Positions 50,067 through 59,583 of a stretch of 64,000 nt of DNA are shown here, one piece after another (the stretch's first letter is position 1; every line of letters begins with the position of its first letter). Both the position numbers and the translations under genes were made by a program. Source of the stretch: CAWAHD01 sp963781785 (GTDB lineage Bacteria > Planctomycetota > Planctomycetia > Isosphaerales > Isosphaeraceae); NCBI GenBank assembly GCA_963781785.1, contig CAWAHD010000001.1, positions 558,001 through 622,000 of the forward strand, read 5' to 3'. The notes below the pieces were generated by a model, which worked only from the letters and a program-made list of their open reading frames with translations, was not told the origin of the DNA and did no database searches.

Positions 50067-50462
50067 GTGCAGCACGTGACTCGTGAGTTTGCCCATCTTG
50101 AAACGCTGGAGCGAGCGAAGCGCTGGCTGATTCAAGCCGGGATTCATCCCAGCCGGATCGAGGTCCACACGCGGGGCGTGCCTCGGATCACTGTCGAAGT
50201 CCACAGCGGAGAGGCCGTGGAGGTCGAGCGGGTGCTCGATGCTGCGGCAGGCAGCGATCTGGAGGGAAGCCCAAGCTTCTGGGACCACGCCCGCCAGCAG
50301 CACGTTTATCCCGAGCAACCGCACCCGGAAGCGCCGGCTGCGAACCCGGCTCACTCGGAATCGTTTGTGATCGGCTGGCGGCCCCAGGATCCCGACCGTG
50401 AAGTGAGCCAGGAATCGACCGACGTCGAACGGCAAAAAACGTTCCGGGAAGGGCGGGACTGA
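50067..50462 (+). CDS. Hypothetical protein, possible ferredoxin-like fold
   Basis: This protein of about 131 residues starts at a GTG (50067) with an AGGAGG box nine bases upstream. The open frame reaches 49989, but that region lacks such a signal. Residues 1-55 (FAHLETLERAKRWLIQAGI, then a beta strand IEVHTRGVPRITVEV) look like a small alpha/beta module. The rest is acidic and Pro-rich, possibly disordered. The stop is 9 bp from the end of hpnG on the other strand. No family is recognised. Confidence 0.6.
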   Translation: MQHVTREFAHLETLERAKRWLIQAGIHPSRIEVHTRGVPRITVEVHSGEAVEVERVLDAAAGSDLEGSPSFWDHARQQHVYPEQPHPEAPAANPAHSESFVIGWRPQDPDREVSQESTDVERQKTFREGRD

Positions 50463-50471
50463 GCCTCGAAT

Positions 50472-51230
50472 TCATGTCGCGAGGTCGTCAAGAGATCGCA
50501 CGAGAAACCGCGCGAGCCGGTCAGCGGCCTCGAGCGCGTGCTCGTAGAGCGTCCAGAAATCCTTGAGGCTCGACGGCCGTTGCCAGACAGCTCGCAGCGC
50601 AGCTCCGACCCGGTAGCTTCCCTGGCGGCTGAGGAGACCGGCCACCTCGCGCGGCAGGTCGGCATGCGCATCGTCGCTGATCACCCGGATCGATAGGAAC
50701 GGCACCCGCCGCTCGTCGCAAAGCGCCGCGACGGCCGAGGATTCCATGTCGATCAGGTCAGCCTGGTGTGCCTGCCGCAGCGCTTCTTTTTCACTGGAGC
50801 TGGCCACAACCCGGTCGACCGTGAGCAGACGGCCTCCGGCCTGTCTGGCCCGCGCGGCCAATGCCGCCGGTGGGGTGACCTTGTGACAGCCGCCCTCGGT
50901 ATCGACGATTTCATCCGCGACGATCACGTCGTTGCGGGCGAAAGCCGGGTTGAGCGCTCCGGCAAAGCCCGCCGAGATGATCCAGCGCGGCCGGTGACCG
51001 GTGAGGAGTACCTCGGTTGCGCGGCGGGCAGCGGATCGGCCAGGCCCACCGATCGCCACGGCCACGATCTTGCCGCCGCACTCTCCTTCGATTACCGGAA
51101 CGGCGACCGCCTGATATTTCCAGACCTTCTTGAGGCCGTCGATCAGGTCCGAGACCTCGACCGGCAGCGCCGCCACCACGCCGAAATCTGCGGGAACCGG
51201 CGGAGGCGCGACGCCACGCTCAGGGTTCAT
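50472..51230 (-). CDS. hpnG: Hopanoid-associated nucleosidase/phosphorylase (HpnG-like)
   Basis: This 252-residue protein belongs to the purine-nucleoside-phosphorylase/MTA-SAH nucleosidase superfamily. The N-terminus FGVVAALPVEVSDL and the motifs AIGGPGRSAARRATEVLL, WIISAGFAGALNPAF and the C-terminal catalytic DLIDMESSAVAALC are present. In hopanoid producers HpnG removes adenine from adenosylhopane, the product of HpnH, to give ribosylhopane. Placement in line with hpnH and shc supports this over an MTA nucleosidase. ATG 51230 is used; the frame extends to 51491 across the palindrome and is not believable there. Confidence 0.82.
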   Translation of the reverse strand: MNPERGVAPPPVPADFGVVAALPVEVSDLIDGLKKVWKYQAVAVPVIEGECGGKIVAVAIGGPGRSAARRATEVLLTGHRPRWIISAGFAGALNPAFARNDVIVADEIVDTEGGCHKVTPPAALAARARQAGGRLLTVDRVVASSSEKEALRQAHQADLIDMESSAVAALCDERRVPFLSIRVISDDAHADLPREVAGLLSRQGSYRVGAALRAVWQRPSSLKDFWTLYEHALEAADRLARFLVRSLDDLAT

Positions 51231-51279
51231 CGTGCTTCTCGTAAGATCATGTTTGGAAACGGGCCTTAGCCGCGAACGC

Positions 51280-51474
51280 GGCGGCATCGTAAAGCCCAGG
51301 GCGCAAGCCCTGGGAGACAAACAGCGCGCGACCCGATTCGGTGGAAGCCTCGGCGACGCGACCAGAGCCGAGACAGAGTCTCGGCTCTGGTCGCGTCGCC
51401 GAGGTCTCGGAAAAGAGGAATTCACCGGTTGCTCGAGACCCAGGGCTTGCGCACTGGGCTTTACGATGCCGCCC
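51280..51474. repeat. Large nested palindrome between hpnH and hpnG
   Basis: This element of about 195 bp is made of two nested inverted repeats. The outer arms are about 34 bp (51281-51314 and 51440-51473, with one mismatch; each contains ATCGTAAAGCCCAG or its complement). The inner arms are 27 bp and perfect (51348-51374 and 51378-51404), around a 3-nt centre. It lies in the 340-bp gap inside the hopanoid cluster. It has no coding capacity and resembles a REPIN- or MITE-like planctomycete repeat. Confidence 0.88.
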
Positions 51475-51571
51475 CTTGCGGGGCTTTCCAAACGGCCTCC
51501 GAGCCGATCTCGACGGTGTGGTTAAAAACCGCCGAGACGGGAGGCCCGCGCCCAATGCCGGCGGGGCGAAG

Positions 51572-52573
51572 TCACGTGAGCTGCCACTTGATCAGCTTCA
51601 ACATGTCGCCCAGGCGGCTGTTCACTCCCACGGCGGCGGTTGTCTCGTAGCCGACGTGGACCATGCAGTTCTCGCAACGCGGATCCTTCCCGTAACCATA
51701 ATTCTCCCAGGGCGTCTTGTTCAAGAGGTCGTCCAGGGTCGCATGGTGGATGTCGGTGATCAAGTAGCACGGGCCTTTCCAGCCCTTCAAGTTCCGGGTG
51801 GGGCTGGCCCAGGCGGTGCACTGCATTTCGCGCTTGCCCTGGAGAAACTCCTGGTAGAGGGGCGAGGAGTGGAACTGGTACTTGCGAAACATCCCCTCGA
51901 CCGAGCGGAACTTGGCCTTGATGTCGTCGCGCGTCATGAAGATTTCCTTGGAGTCGACGGCGGCGTAGCTGTAGGCCGGCGAGATGATGAAGCCGTCGAC
52001 TTTCAGGGTCGTGAGATATGCGAACAGCAGGTCGAGCTCGGCCATGTCCGTTTCCTTGAACACCGTCGTGTTGGTGCAGACGAGGAAACCGGCGTCCTTG
52101 GCAGCCTTGATACCGTCAATCGCGGCGTCGAAAACCCCTTCGCGCTCGACAGCGACGTCGTGCGTGGCCCGCAGGCCGTCCAGGTGGACATTGAAGAAAA
52201 ACGTCTGGCTCGGCTTGAATTCGTGCAGCTTCTTGCGGATGAACATGCCATTCGTGCAAAGAATGATCACTTTCTTCCGCTCGAGGATCTTGGCAACCAG
52301 CTCGGCGAGCCCCGGATAAATCATCGGCTCTCCGCCGCAGATCGAGACGACCGGAGCGCTGCACTCGTCAACCGCGGCCAGGCATTCCTCGACCGAGAGC
52401 TTCTGCTTGATCGTCGACTCGTATTCGCGAATGCGGCCGCAGCCCGTGCAAGTCAAGTTGCACGCGTGCAAGGGCTCGAGCATCAGCACCATCGGGAACT
52501 TCTGGGCTCGCGCCAGTCGCTTCTTGGCAACGTAGCCGGCGATCCGGGTCGTCATCGGCAGTGGGAATCGCAT
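51572..52573 (-). CDS. hpnH: Hopanoid biosynthesis radical SAM protein HpnH
   Basis: This 333-residue radical SAM enzyme links adenosine to the hopene side chain (adenosylhopane synthase). The cluster motif is CNLTCTGCGR (CxxxCxxC). The family-specific start RFPLPMTTRIAGYVAKKRL and the segment PVVSICGGEPMIYPGLAEL are well matched. A C-terminal block includes NCMVHVGYETTAA. The ATG at 52573 has an AAAGGAGA box. It is 84 bp after shc and on the same strand. The adenosylhopane product is the substrate for HpnG. Confidence 0.95.
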   Translation of the reverse strand: MRFPLPMTTRIAGYVAKKRLARAQKFPMVLMLEPLHACNLTCTGCGRIREYESTIKQKLSVEECLAAVDECSAPVVSICGGEPMIYPGLAELVAKILERKKVIILCTNGMFIRKKLHEFKPSQTFFFNVHLDGLRATHDVAVEREGVFDAAIDGIKAAKDAGFLVCTNTTVFKETDMAELDLLFAYLTTLKVDGFIISPAYSYAAVDSKEIFMTRDDIKAKFRSVEGMFRKYQFHSSPLYQEFLQGKREMQCTAWASPTRNLKGWKGPCYLITDIHHATLDDLLNKTPWENYGYGKDPRCENCMVHVGYETTAAVGVNSRLGDMLKLIKWQLT

Positions 52574-52657
52574 CGGCGTTTGTCTCCTTTTGAATCGTAC
52601 GTTGACTTATTCGTTCATGGGATTTCCATGATTTTGGCGGCGGAGAGCGGTTCTGGC

Positions 52658-54688
52658 TCAGAATTCGAGCGAGAGGGGCTGGGCGGGGATGCGGCAGGCC
52701 AAGGCCGGGCTGGTCCTGCCGAGCTCTATTTCGAGAGCAGACCGGTACCGCGCCATCGCCATGAGAGGAAAATAGACCCGATAAAGGTGGTAGCGCAAAT
52801 AGAAAACGCGGGGGAAACCCGTACCGGTGAAGAAGGATTCATTCCACGAGCCATCGGGCAGTTGGGCTCTGACCAGATAGTCAATGCCGCGGCGAACTGC
52901 CGGAGAAAGGGCTCGGCCGGCGGCGATCAAGCCGAGGGTGCCCCAGGCGGTCTGGGATGGGGTGGGCTCGCCGGTCCCCTTGAGGGCGGGCTCGTCGTAG
53001 CTCTTGCAGGTTTCTCCCCAGGCGCCGGAGAGCTGCTGGGTCGACTCGAGCCAGCCCAGGGCGCGCTCTATGGCCGGGTGATCCATCGGGAATTCGAGAG
53101 CACGCAGTCCTTGAAGGACCTGCCAGGTCCCGTAGATATAGTTGACACCCCAGCGGCCGTACCAGCAGCCCTCGGGCTCCTGCGTGCGCAGCAGGTAGTC
53201 GAGAGCGCGGGCAATCGAGGGATGGTCTGCGCGATAGCCCAGGGTGCCCAGGAGCTCGATCACACGGGCGGTGATGTCGGCGCAGCTCGGGTCGAGCATG
53301 GCATTGTGGTCGGCGAAGGGCAGGCGGGTCAGGACCTGATTGTCGATGTCGACATCGTAAGCAGCCCAACCGCCGTCCCGGTTCTGCATGGAAAGCAGCC
53401 AGTCCACGCCGCGCTGGCTGGCTGCCCGCACCGCGGGCCTGTCGGCCAGGGGAGACCGCTTCAGCGCCAGGAGCACCATCGCGCTATCGTCGAGATCGGG
53501 ATAGAACGCGTTGTGGAACTGGAAGTGCCAGCCCGTGGGCTCGACACCGGGGCGGCGAATCCGCCAGTCGCCCGGATTGCGGACTTCCTTTTCCAGCAGC
53601 CACCCGACGGCACGGGTCCAGGCGGGGTGGTCGGACGGCAGCTTGGCATCCGCCAGCGAGATCATCGCGATCGCCGTGTCCCACACGGGCGAGAGACAGG
53701 GCTGCACCCGGACTCGGTCGTTCTCGGCGATGTGCAGGTCGTCAAGCTGCTTGACGGCCCATCGGACCTCCGGCGATTCCAGGTCGTAGTCCAGGCATCT
53801 GAGAGCGATGATCGAATAGATCATGGGCGGAAAGATCGCACCGAGGCCGTCGGTGTTTTCACAATGCTCGAGCATCCAGCGGTGTGCCTCTTTTACTGCC
53901 CTTTTCCGCCAGGCAGCCGGGATCCGGCGGTCCAGCCACTTCAAGACGCCATCGACCGCGAGGAAGAAGTTCGTCCAGGAAAACCAGCGGGCCGTCCGCC
54001 GCGACGGCCACCCCAGGTCGCTCCGGAACAGCTCGGCGATGCCGCGGTCCTCAGGCACCACGCGCACGGGCTTGAAGTACGACATGATCGAAAGCGGCAC
54101 GACAATCGTCCGAGTCCAGGCCGACATCGCGCTCAAGCTGAAGCTGAAATGGGACGGGATCAAGACGAGCTCAGGCGGCACACAGGGGCATTCGTCGTAG
54201 CCGATCTGGCCCAGGAGCGCCAGGTAGAACCGCGTGAAGCTGTTGCACTGGTGAGCGCCGCCAGCCGCGAGAATCGCCTGCCGTGTCCGCTCCATCGCGG
54301 GGTCATCCGCCGCGATTCCAACCAGCTTGAGCGCGAAATAGGCCTTCACCGAGGCGCTCACGTCGGTGGGCCCGCCGGGATAGATCGCCCAGCCCCCATC
54401 CTCGAGCTGTTGGTCCAGCATGAACCGGGCCACCTGCTGGCAGACCGGCTCTCCCTCCCGGCCCAGAAACGCCATCAGGAGGATGTACTCGGACTCGAGG
54501 ATCGTGTCCCCCTCAAGCTCACCCACCCAGTAACCCTGATCGTGCTGCCGCGACACGAGCCAGTCGCTCGTTCGCTCCAGGGCCGATTGCAGGGCATCAC
54601 GAGGAAAAGACGCATGCCGCGTCGAGTGACGAGAGCTCGACCATTCCGATGGGTTGGGAGAGACGCCCCCGTCCCTGTTGGCGATCAT
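52658..54688 (-). CDS. shc: Squalene-hopene cyclase
   Basis: This 676-residue membrane-associated enzyme turns squalene into hopene. The catalytic acid motif is DLDDSAMVLL (DxDD). QW repeats are seen (for example QDQGQYAES-free segments QDGGWAIY, QNRDGGWAAYDVD, EPEGCWYGRWGVNYIYGTW and LPDGSWNE). The N-terminus HDQGYWVGELEGDTILESEYILL is typical. ATG 54688 gives a normal length; the frame goes to 54757. It leads the minus-strand hopanoid cluster shc-hpnH-hpnG. Hopanoids stabilise membranes; no squalene synthase genes are in the window. Confidence 0.95.
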   Translation of the reverse strand: MIANRDGGVSPNPSEWSSSRHSTRHASFPRDALQSALERTSDWLVSRQHDQGYWVGELEGDTILESEYILLMAFLGREGEPVCQQVARFMLDQQLEDGGWAIYPGGPTDVSASVKAYFALKLVGIAADDPAMERTRQAILAAGGAHQCNSFTRFYLALLGQIGYDECPCVPPELVLIPSHFSFSLSAMSAWTRTIVVPLSIMSYFKPVRVVPEDRGIAELFRSDLGWPSRRTARWFSWTNFFLAVDGVLKWLDRRIPAAWRKRAVKEAHRWMLEHCENTDGLGAIFPPMIYSIIALRCLDYDLESPEVRWAVKQLDDLHIAENDRVRVQPCLSPVWDTAIAMISLADAKLPSDHPAWTRAVGWLLEKEVRNPGDWRIRRPGVEPTGWHFQFHNAFYPDLDDSAMVLLALKRSPLADRPAVRAASQRGVDWLLSMQNRDGGWAAYDVDIDNQVLTRLPFADHNAMLDPSCADITARVIELLGTLGYRADHPSIARALDYLLRTQEPEGCWYGRWGVNYIYGTWQVLQGLRALEFPMDHPAIERALGWLESTQQLSGAWGETCKSYDEPALKGTGEPTPSQTAWGTLGLIAAGRALSPAVRRGIDYLVRAQLPDGSWNESFFTGTGFPRVFYLRYHLYRVYFPLMAMARYRSALEIELGRTSPALACRIPAQPLSLEF

Positions 54689-54882
54689 GCGATTGCAACC
54701 CTCTCCCTCGGAGCGAGGCGTCTGGAAGATAGCAAGGCCATGAGAAGCGGACGGCAAGCAATGGCGTGCCTTCGCTTTAACTACAGGCGCCGCTCATCCT
54801 ACGTGCGAAATGCAAATTCAATCAAGATCAAAGTTGGGCTGGAATCCGGCCGGATCCGACCACCATGAAGGCCGCGTCGCCG

Positions 54883-56334
54883 TCACACTTTGCCTATTTG
54901 ACGTGGGTTATTCTTCGGACTGGAAGTCGGCTTCCAGGCGGAAGCCCTGGAGCAGGGGGATTGACCGCAGGATTGCCAGGATCCGATCCCGGTCGGCGCC
55001 TCGAGCAAGGTGCCGTGGAGCTCGATGGCATCGCCCCGTGCCTGGACCCGGTCGACGTGGGCCAGGTCGCCAACGTGGCGGCGGATCTGGGCGGCGAGGT
55101 ACGGCTCGAGGTCTTCAGGACGTGCCTTCTGGACCAACGGGTTCACATGATCTTCATCGGGCATGACAAATTCGAGGCGGTCGACGATGTCCCGGACACC
55201 CGGAGTCTGCTGGGCCGTTCGATAGACCATCATGGCCTCGTACGCAGAGGGGACTTGACCGGAGAGCGTCACGTTGCCGTCAGTGGAGCGCACCTTGACG
55301 GGAAGCTCAGCGACCGCGGGCCGCCGCGCCAGTCCCGCGATGACGCGGCGGGTCAGGTTCTGGGAATCGAGCGCGGTTGGCCCCGGCACGGGCTTGGGAC
55401 GCACGGGAGCCTGCTCGCGCGGCAACGCCCGGTCGGGGGCCGAGGGCTTCGGCACCGGCTCCGGAGCGGGAGGCTTGATCGCCGGCTCGGGTGGCGGTGG
55501 CGGTGCTTCCTCGGGTTCGGCACGCCGCGGGACGACCTGCAATTGGCTCTCGACACGGCTCACGCCGGGAACGCTGCGTGCGGCTTCCAGGATCTCTCTT
55601 GCGGCTTCCTCGCTGGCGACGACCCCGCGCAGGAAGATCTGGCCGGACGCATCGACGGTCAATTCCACCTGCCCTTTGATCGGAGTCTCATCGATTGCCG
55701 GCCGGCCGTCACCCGGAGCGCCGGCCTGCGCCTGGGCGACAGATCGGGCCGCCACCGGAGGCTGGCCGTTCGGAGGGACGGAACCGGGCCTGGGCTGGGG
55801 AACGTTGTCCGGGGAGCGGCGCCACCAGGGCGGAAAACTGACAAGCGGAGGGACATAGCCGAAAAACGGATCGTCGACCCACCCGAACAAGGGCGGCGGG
55901 TAGACGTAGGGCGAATACGAACCGGACCGCGAAAACAGCGAGGAGTTGCCGCCGATGGCCATGGTCGCGCTCATTGCCGCGAGGTGCGACAGGGCGGTGT
56001 CGATGACCAGGTTGTCCCGCACCGGCGCGCCCACGTCGATCGCGATGCGGACGGCCGCATCGTGAACCTGCTTGGTGCCCACGGCACCCGAGAGGACGAC
56101 CTTCCCGTCCTTCCAGACCGCCGTGATCGGGTAGGGAGCCGTCAGCGGATGAGACCGGATCGCGTTCAGGACCAGAATCTCGGGCCGCCCGGCGTCCGGA
56201 GCCGCGAAGCGCGGAGCCACCTGAGCCGGCGCCGCGGGCCGAGAAGGTTCCTGCCCGGAGAGGGTGAAAGGCCCTCCGGCAAAGAGCGCCAGCGCGGCAA
56301 TTGACGGCGCCAGCAACGATCGTTGCGTCTCCAT
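54883..56334 (-). CDS. Exported BON-domain protein
   Basis: This 483-residue protein has an N-terminal signal peptide (SIAALALFAGGPFTLSG). At least three BON-like domains follow: PITAVWKDGKVVLSGAVGTKQV, QVELTVDASGQIFLRGVVASE and LPVKVRSTDGNVTLSGQV; a fourth near the C-terminus is DAIELHGTLLEAP. They are separated by proline-rich linkers (PPPPPEPAIKPPAPEPVPKP region). BON domains bind membranes or phospholipids. ATG 56334 has a GGGAGG box. It has no close partner; a transglutaminase-like gene lies upstream on the same strand. Confidence 0.83.
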   Translation of the reverse strand: METQRSLLAPSIAALALFAGGPFTLSGQEPSRPAAPAQVAPRFAAPDAGRPEILVLNAIRSHPLTAPYPITAVWKDGKVVLSGAVGTKQVHDAAVRIAIDVGAPVRDNLVIDTALSHLAAMSATMAIGGNSSLFSRSGSYSPYVYPPPLFGWVDDPFFGYVPPLVSFPPWWRRSPDNVPQPRPGSVPPNGQPPVAARSVAQAQAGAPGDGRPAIDETPIKGQVELTVDASGQIFLRGVVASEEAAREILEAARSVPGVSRVESQLQVVPRRAEPEEAPPPPPEPAIKPPAPEPVPKPSAPDRALPREQAPVRPKPVPGPTALDSQNLTRRVIAGLARRPAVAELPVKVRSTDGNVTLSGQVPSAYEAMMVYRTAQQTPGVRDIVDRLEFVMPDEDHVNPLVQKARPEDLEPYLAAQIRRHVGDLAHVDRVQARGDAIELHGTLLEAPTGIGSWQSCGQSPCSRASAWKPTSSPKNNPRQIGKV

Positions 56335-56489
56335 CTTCGTCCTCCCTCGGCACCCGAAGACGCGTGTAACTCCGGGTGTATCCCCCTCTAGCGCAGTCTA
56401 CGATTCGCAGGTCGCGCCGACAAGGGTCTCCGAGAGAATTCGTCGGAAACGGCTGGTCGTCCGCGACATGGAACGAGGGGTTTATGATT

Positions 56490-57982
56490 CTAGCGCAGCT
56501 CGAGCGGCTCGATGGTCAACTTGCCGGAGACGCGCAAGAGAGGCAGAAATGTCTCGAACGGGGCGACGCCTTGCAGGCTCGAGTCCGCGAGCTTGATGTG
56601 AGTGGCATCGACCAGCGTTTGATCGAATGTGGGGTCGATGGCGATCCAGCGCTGATTGACATGAACCTCGTCCCACATGTGATACCCGAAACCGCTCAAC
56701 TGGCCGACATAGACCATGCCGATGACCACGCGTGCCGGGATGCCGGCGGCCCGGCACATGGCAGCGGTCAGGACGGCGTGCTCGGTGCAGTCTCCGCTCA
56801 GATTGCGGGCGACCTCATTGGCCGGCGAAACGCGACCGCGAAGTTCTTGTCTCGGACATTCTCGAAGACCCAGTGGTTGATGCGACCGGCCTTTTCCCAG
56901 GCATCGGTTACTCCCCTGGTCACCTGCCGGGACAGACTCAAAACGGTACGATCCTGGCTCGTGATCAGCACGTTGGGCTTCATATACTCGGGGTCGACAT
57001 CCGTTGAGCCCGGCTCGCCGTCGAGCGGTCCGGCACTCTTGACTTCCACAATGAACAGCTCGCCTTCCGGCGAAACGCTCTGGCGCGTGTCCTTGGGAAC
57101 GGTCTGGCCGAGGTCGCCGCTTTTCAAGGACATGCGGTACTTGACCTGGCGAGTCTTCTCCGGGTCGGGGATCTTTCGTTCCACCTTGATCACGGTGTTC
57201 TTGATCAGGTCGAACTGGACCGGCCCGGCGGGCGAAAGGGCGGCTTCCTTGGTGGTCCGGTACATGACCATGCCGCCGAAGATGTCTTGCTCGGCCTTGA
57301 GGACCTGGCCTTCCTCGTCGACCCACATCGTGGTGTTGTACTCGGGCACCGGCTTGCCGCCCACCTCCGTCGTTTGATCGACGCGCAACAGCCGCCGGGA
57401 CGAGCCATCTCCCAGGACGGTGGGCTGGAACGTGCGGGCATGAAGCACGATGTCGCAAATCTTGTTCAGCTCGGGCATGAACATCTTGAGCGGCCGGTCC
57501 TCGTGTTCCTTCATCGGTTTACGCGCCATGCTCTGCTCGGCCGCGTAAGGCCCGCGCACGTCGGCGCCCCAGCGGATCGTCAACTCCTGGCGCTCGTCGG
57601 TCCCGTCCAGGACGAGCTTCATCTTGCCGCGCACGACGTCTCCGTGGGCCTCGATGGGCCGGGCGTCGCCCGTCTGCGTGCGGGTGTGCAGCCGCAGAAC
57701 CTGGCCTTCACGAGTCTCGATCGTGCCGTACTGCAGCTTGATCACCGTGGTGTCGCGATCGCGCTTGAGCTCTTCGCTGATGTCGATGCGCACCCGCTGA
57801 AATTCGCGGCCCTTCTCCTTGACCGTCTCGACGTAAGTGTGGACATATCCGATCTTCGAGCCGGCCAAGTAGATCGCGTCCCAGGATTCCTGGGCCCAGG
57901 CGCTCGAACAGAACAGGAGCCCGAGAGCAGCGGAAAACAACGCCACCAGCCGGCGATCCGGCGCGAACGCTCTGTGAATCAT
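56490..57982 (-). CDS. Transglutaminase-like exported protein (one-base frameshift)
   Basis: This protein of about 497 residues has a signal peptide at the start 57982 (LVALFSAALGLLFCSSAWA). The middle is a beta-rich region (SWDAIYLAGSKIGYVHTYVE). The C-terminus is a transglutaminase-like domain with the Cys in LSGDCTEHAVLTAAM, His in YHMWDEVHV and Asp in WIAIDPTFDQ. The frame changes at 56828-56830, where one more A on the plus strand (T in the gene) joins NFAVAF to SPANEVARNLSG. The 5' frame could start further up at 58108, adding a charged N-terminus; the shorter start keeps a clean signal peptide and has a GGAGAGG box. Confidence 0.82.
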
Positions 57983-58194
57983 GCCGCGGATCCTCTCCCC
58001 TTCAACTGCCTGAACCCGGGCGGCCAGGTCATCCGGCCAGGGCACGTGACGGCGGCGCCGTCGAGCCTCGGACAGTCGGCTCGTGAGTTCGGCCCAGTTC
58101 GCTTCCACTCAAACTTCAGGCCGGCTCGCCTACTCACTATCGTCGAAAGTCGCCGGGCTCTCAAGTTCAACTTGGGGGTCGACCAAGATCGGGC

Positions 58195-58806
58195 TCAGGG
58201 CAAGATATCGCCCACGGCAATCCGGCCGATCAGGGCGCCGTCCAGAATAACCGGAACGTCTTGACCAGCGCCATGATCAACGCGCGACGCGTAGCCAGCC
58301 GGCCCGGGCTCTGTGTAGACCTCAACCTTTCGTTCGACCAGGTTGACGATCCAGTAGACCGGGATGCCGCTGGCGGCGTAGACCTGCGCCAGCTTGCGAT
58401 CCTCACGGAGACTGCTGTCCGAGATTTCGACGACCAAGCCAACGTCTTCCGGTCCTGGAGACCGGCGTGCATAATCGCGGATCGTGCCGCGTACGACAGA
58501 CCGGTCGGGCTCGGGCTTGCTATCGGGAGGAAGCCTGATGGGCTTGCCCGACCGGACGCACCAGCCCAGCGGAATTATTTTTGCGAGTGCCGCACCGCAC
58601 AGCTCGTCGGCTGTGCAATGGGGATCGTTCTGGGTCATTTTGTCCACCAAGAACCCGTTGATCAGATGGAACCGGTCGCGTGCAGAAAACGCGCCTGAGG
58701 CAACCATCGCCTCGTACTGATCCAGGGTAAAGCGATGAAGCGGCGACGGTACCCAGGAAGGTCCCGGCAACGGTGGCCCTGGTTGCGCCTGCGATTCGGT
58801 GGACAT
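58195..58806 (-). CDS. Uma2 family restriction-endonuclease-like protein
   Basis: This 203-residue protein belongs to the Uma2 (DUF820) family, a PD-(D/E)xK fold abundant in Planctomycetes and cyanobacteria. Motifs are FHLINGFLVDKM, SKPEPDRSVVRGTIRDY (active-site Asp), VGLVVEISDSSLREDRKLAQVY (Glu...K) and GIPVYWIVNLVERKVEVYTEP. ATG 58806 (MSTESQAQPG) is used; the open frame runs to 58926. No partner methylase or toxin is nearby. Function in the cell is unknown. Confidence 0.87.
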   Translation of the reverse strand: MSTESQAQPGPPLPGPSWVPSPLHRFTLDQYEAMVASGAFSARDRFHLINGFLVDKMTQNDPHCTADELCGAALAKIIPLGWCVRSGKPIRLPPDSKPEPDRSVVRGTIRDYARRSPGPEDVGLVVEISDSSLREDRKLAQVYAASGIPVYWIVNLVERKVEVYTEPGPAGYASRVDHGAGQDVPVILDGALIGRIAVGDILP

Positions 58807-59095
58807 GGTCAACGCCCTGGATTGACTCTGCGCAGGGTTCAGGTCGCGCCCGCGCGACCTGAGGGACCGGTCGGTTTGAGGTCGATTCACGTCTTCGCAG
58901 CTACCCAGCGGCGTTCCCCGCCTCAACCAATCTCGTTCCGGTCATCATACGGTTGCGGTCGTCGCGCGACAACGTTCCCGAATGGATTGGATGACGCGTT
59001 CGCCACTGCGGCGATGAGCCGGCGCGCCGCGTGTGAGCCAATTGTGATTGATCGGACAACGCGGCTGTCTGAACAGCTTCGCTGCGGACCACCGC
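58807..59095. other. Intergenic region
   Basis: About 290 bp between two minus-strand genes. Nothing recognisable beyond short random frames. Confidence 0.3.
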
Positions 59096-59344
59096 TCAGC
59101 CAATCGTGATGTGTTCGGCGAATCGATCGCAAGAGAGCAACTCGAGTACGCCGTGCAGAGCGAGCTGCTTCGCATGTCGAGATGGGGCAATTCCGCTGAC
59201 GATGACCTGTCCCTGAACCTCCGCGACCGTCAAGTTCCGGATCCGGCCGTGGGCCGACTGGCGAACCTTGGTCTCCACCCGCTCAGCCAGACTCGGCGTT
59301 GCCTCGGGCAAATTAAACACGATGGTGCCTTTCCAGACGATCAA
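59096..59344 (-). CDS. Small BON-like protein
   Basis: This 82-residue protein contains a single BON-like module: VETKVRQSAHGRIRNLTVAEVQGQVIVSGIAPS, then RHAKQLALHGVLELL. The glycine and the KQLA helix are typical. There is no signal peptide. The start is uncertain: the frame opens at a TTG (59344) and there is no ATG before the domain. The upstream region is AT-richer. Confidence 0.55.
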   Translation of the reverse strand: MIVWKGTIVFNLPEATPSLAERVETKVRQSAHGRIRNLTVAEVQGQVIVSGIAPSRHAKQLALHGVLELLSCDRFAEHITIG

Positions 59345-59583
59345 GCTATAAAAACGATACGGGTGGCTGCGAACTTAACATAGAACACGCTGCGGCCACG
59401 ATGAGAAATATGCTATCGAGTCGACACCGATTTGCAAGATACCCGATCGAAAAACGCCGGAATTGAAGCGGCGAACGGCGGCAACGCCGCGCCGTTTCTC
59501 AAAAAGAACGAGAGCGCAGCGTCCCACTGGGCCGACGAACGATGAAGCACGATTCGAGACAAATAAAGCAAAATGTGCAGTGA
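59345..59583. other. Intergenic region
   Basis: About 240 bp between the small BON gene and the end of holA, less GC-rich at 59345-59440, where a promoter for the BON gene may lie. No gene or strong repeat seen. Confidence 0.35.

Noticed and set aside
51341..54868. 1175-codon plus-strand open frame across the hopanoid cluster
   Set aside because: It runs antisense through hpnH and shc and through the palindrome; this is typical of GC-rich shadow frames.
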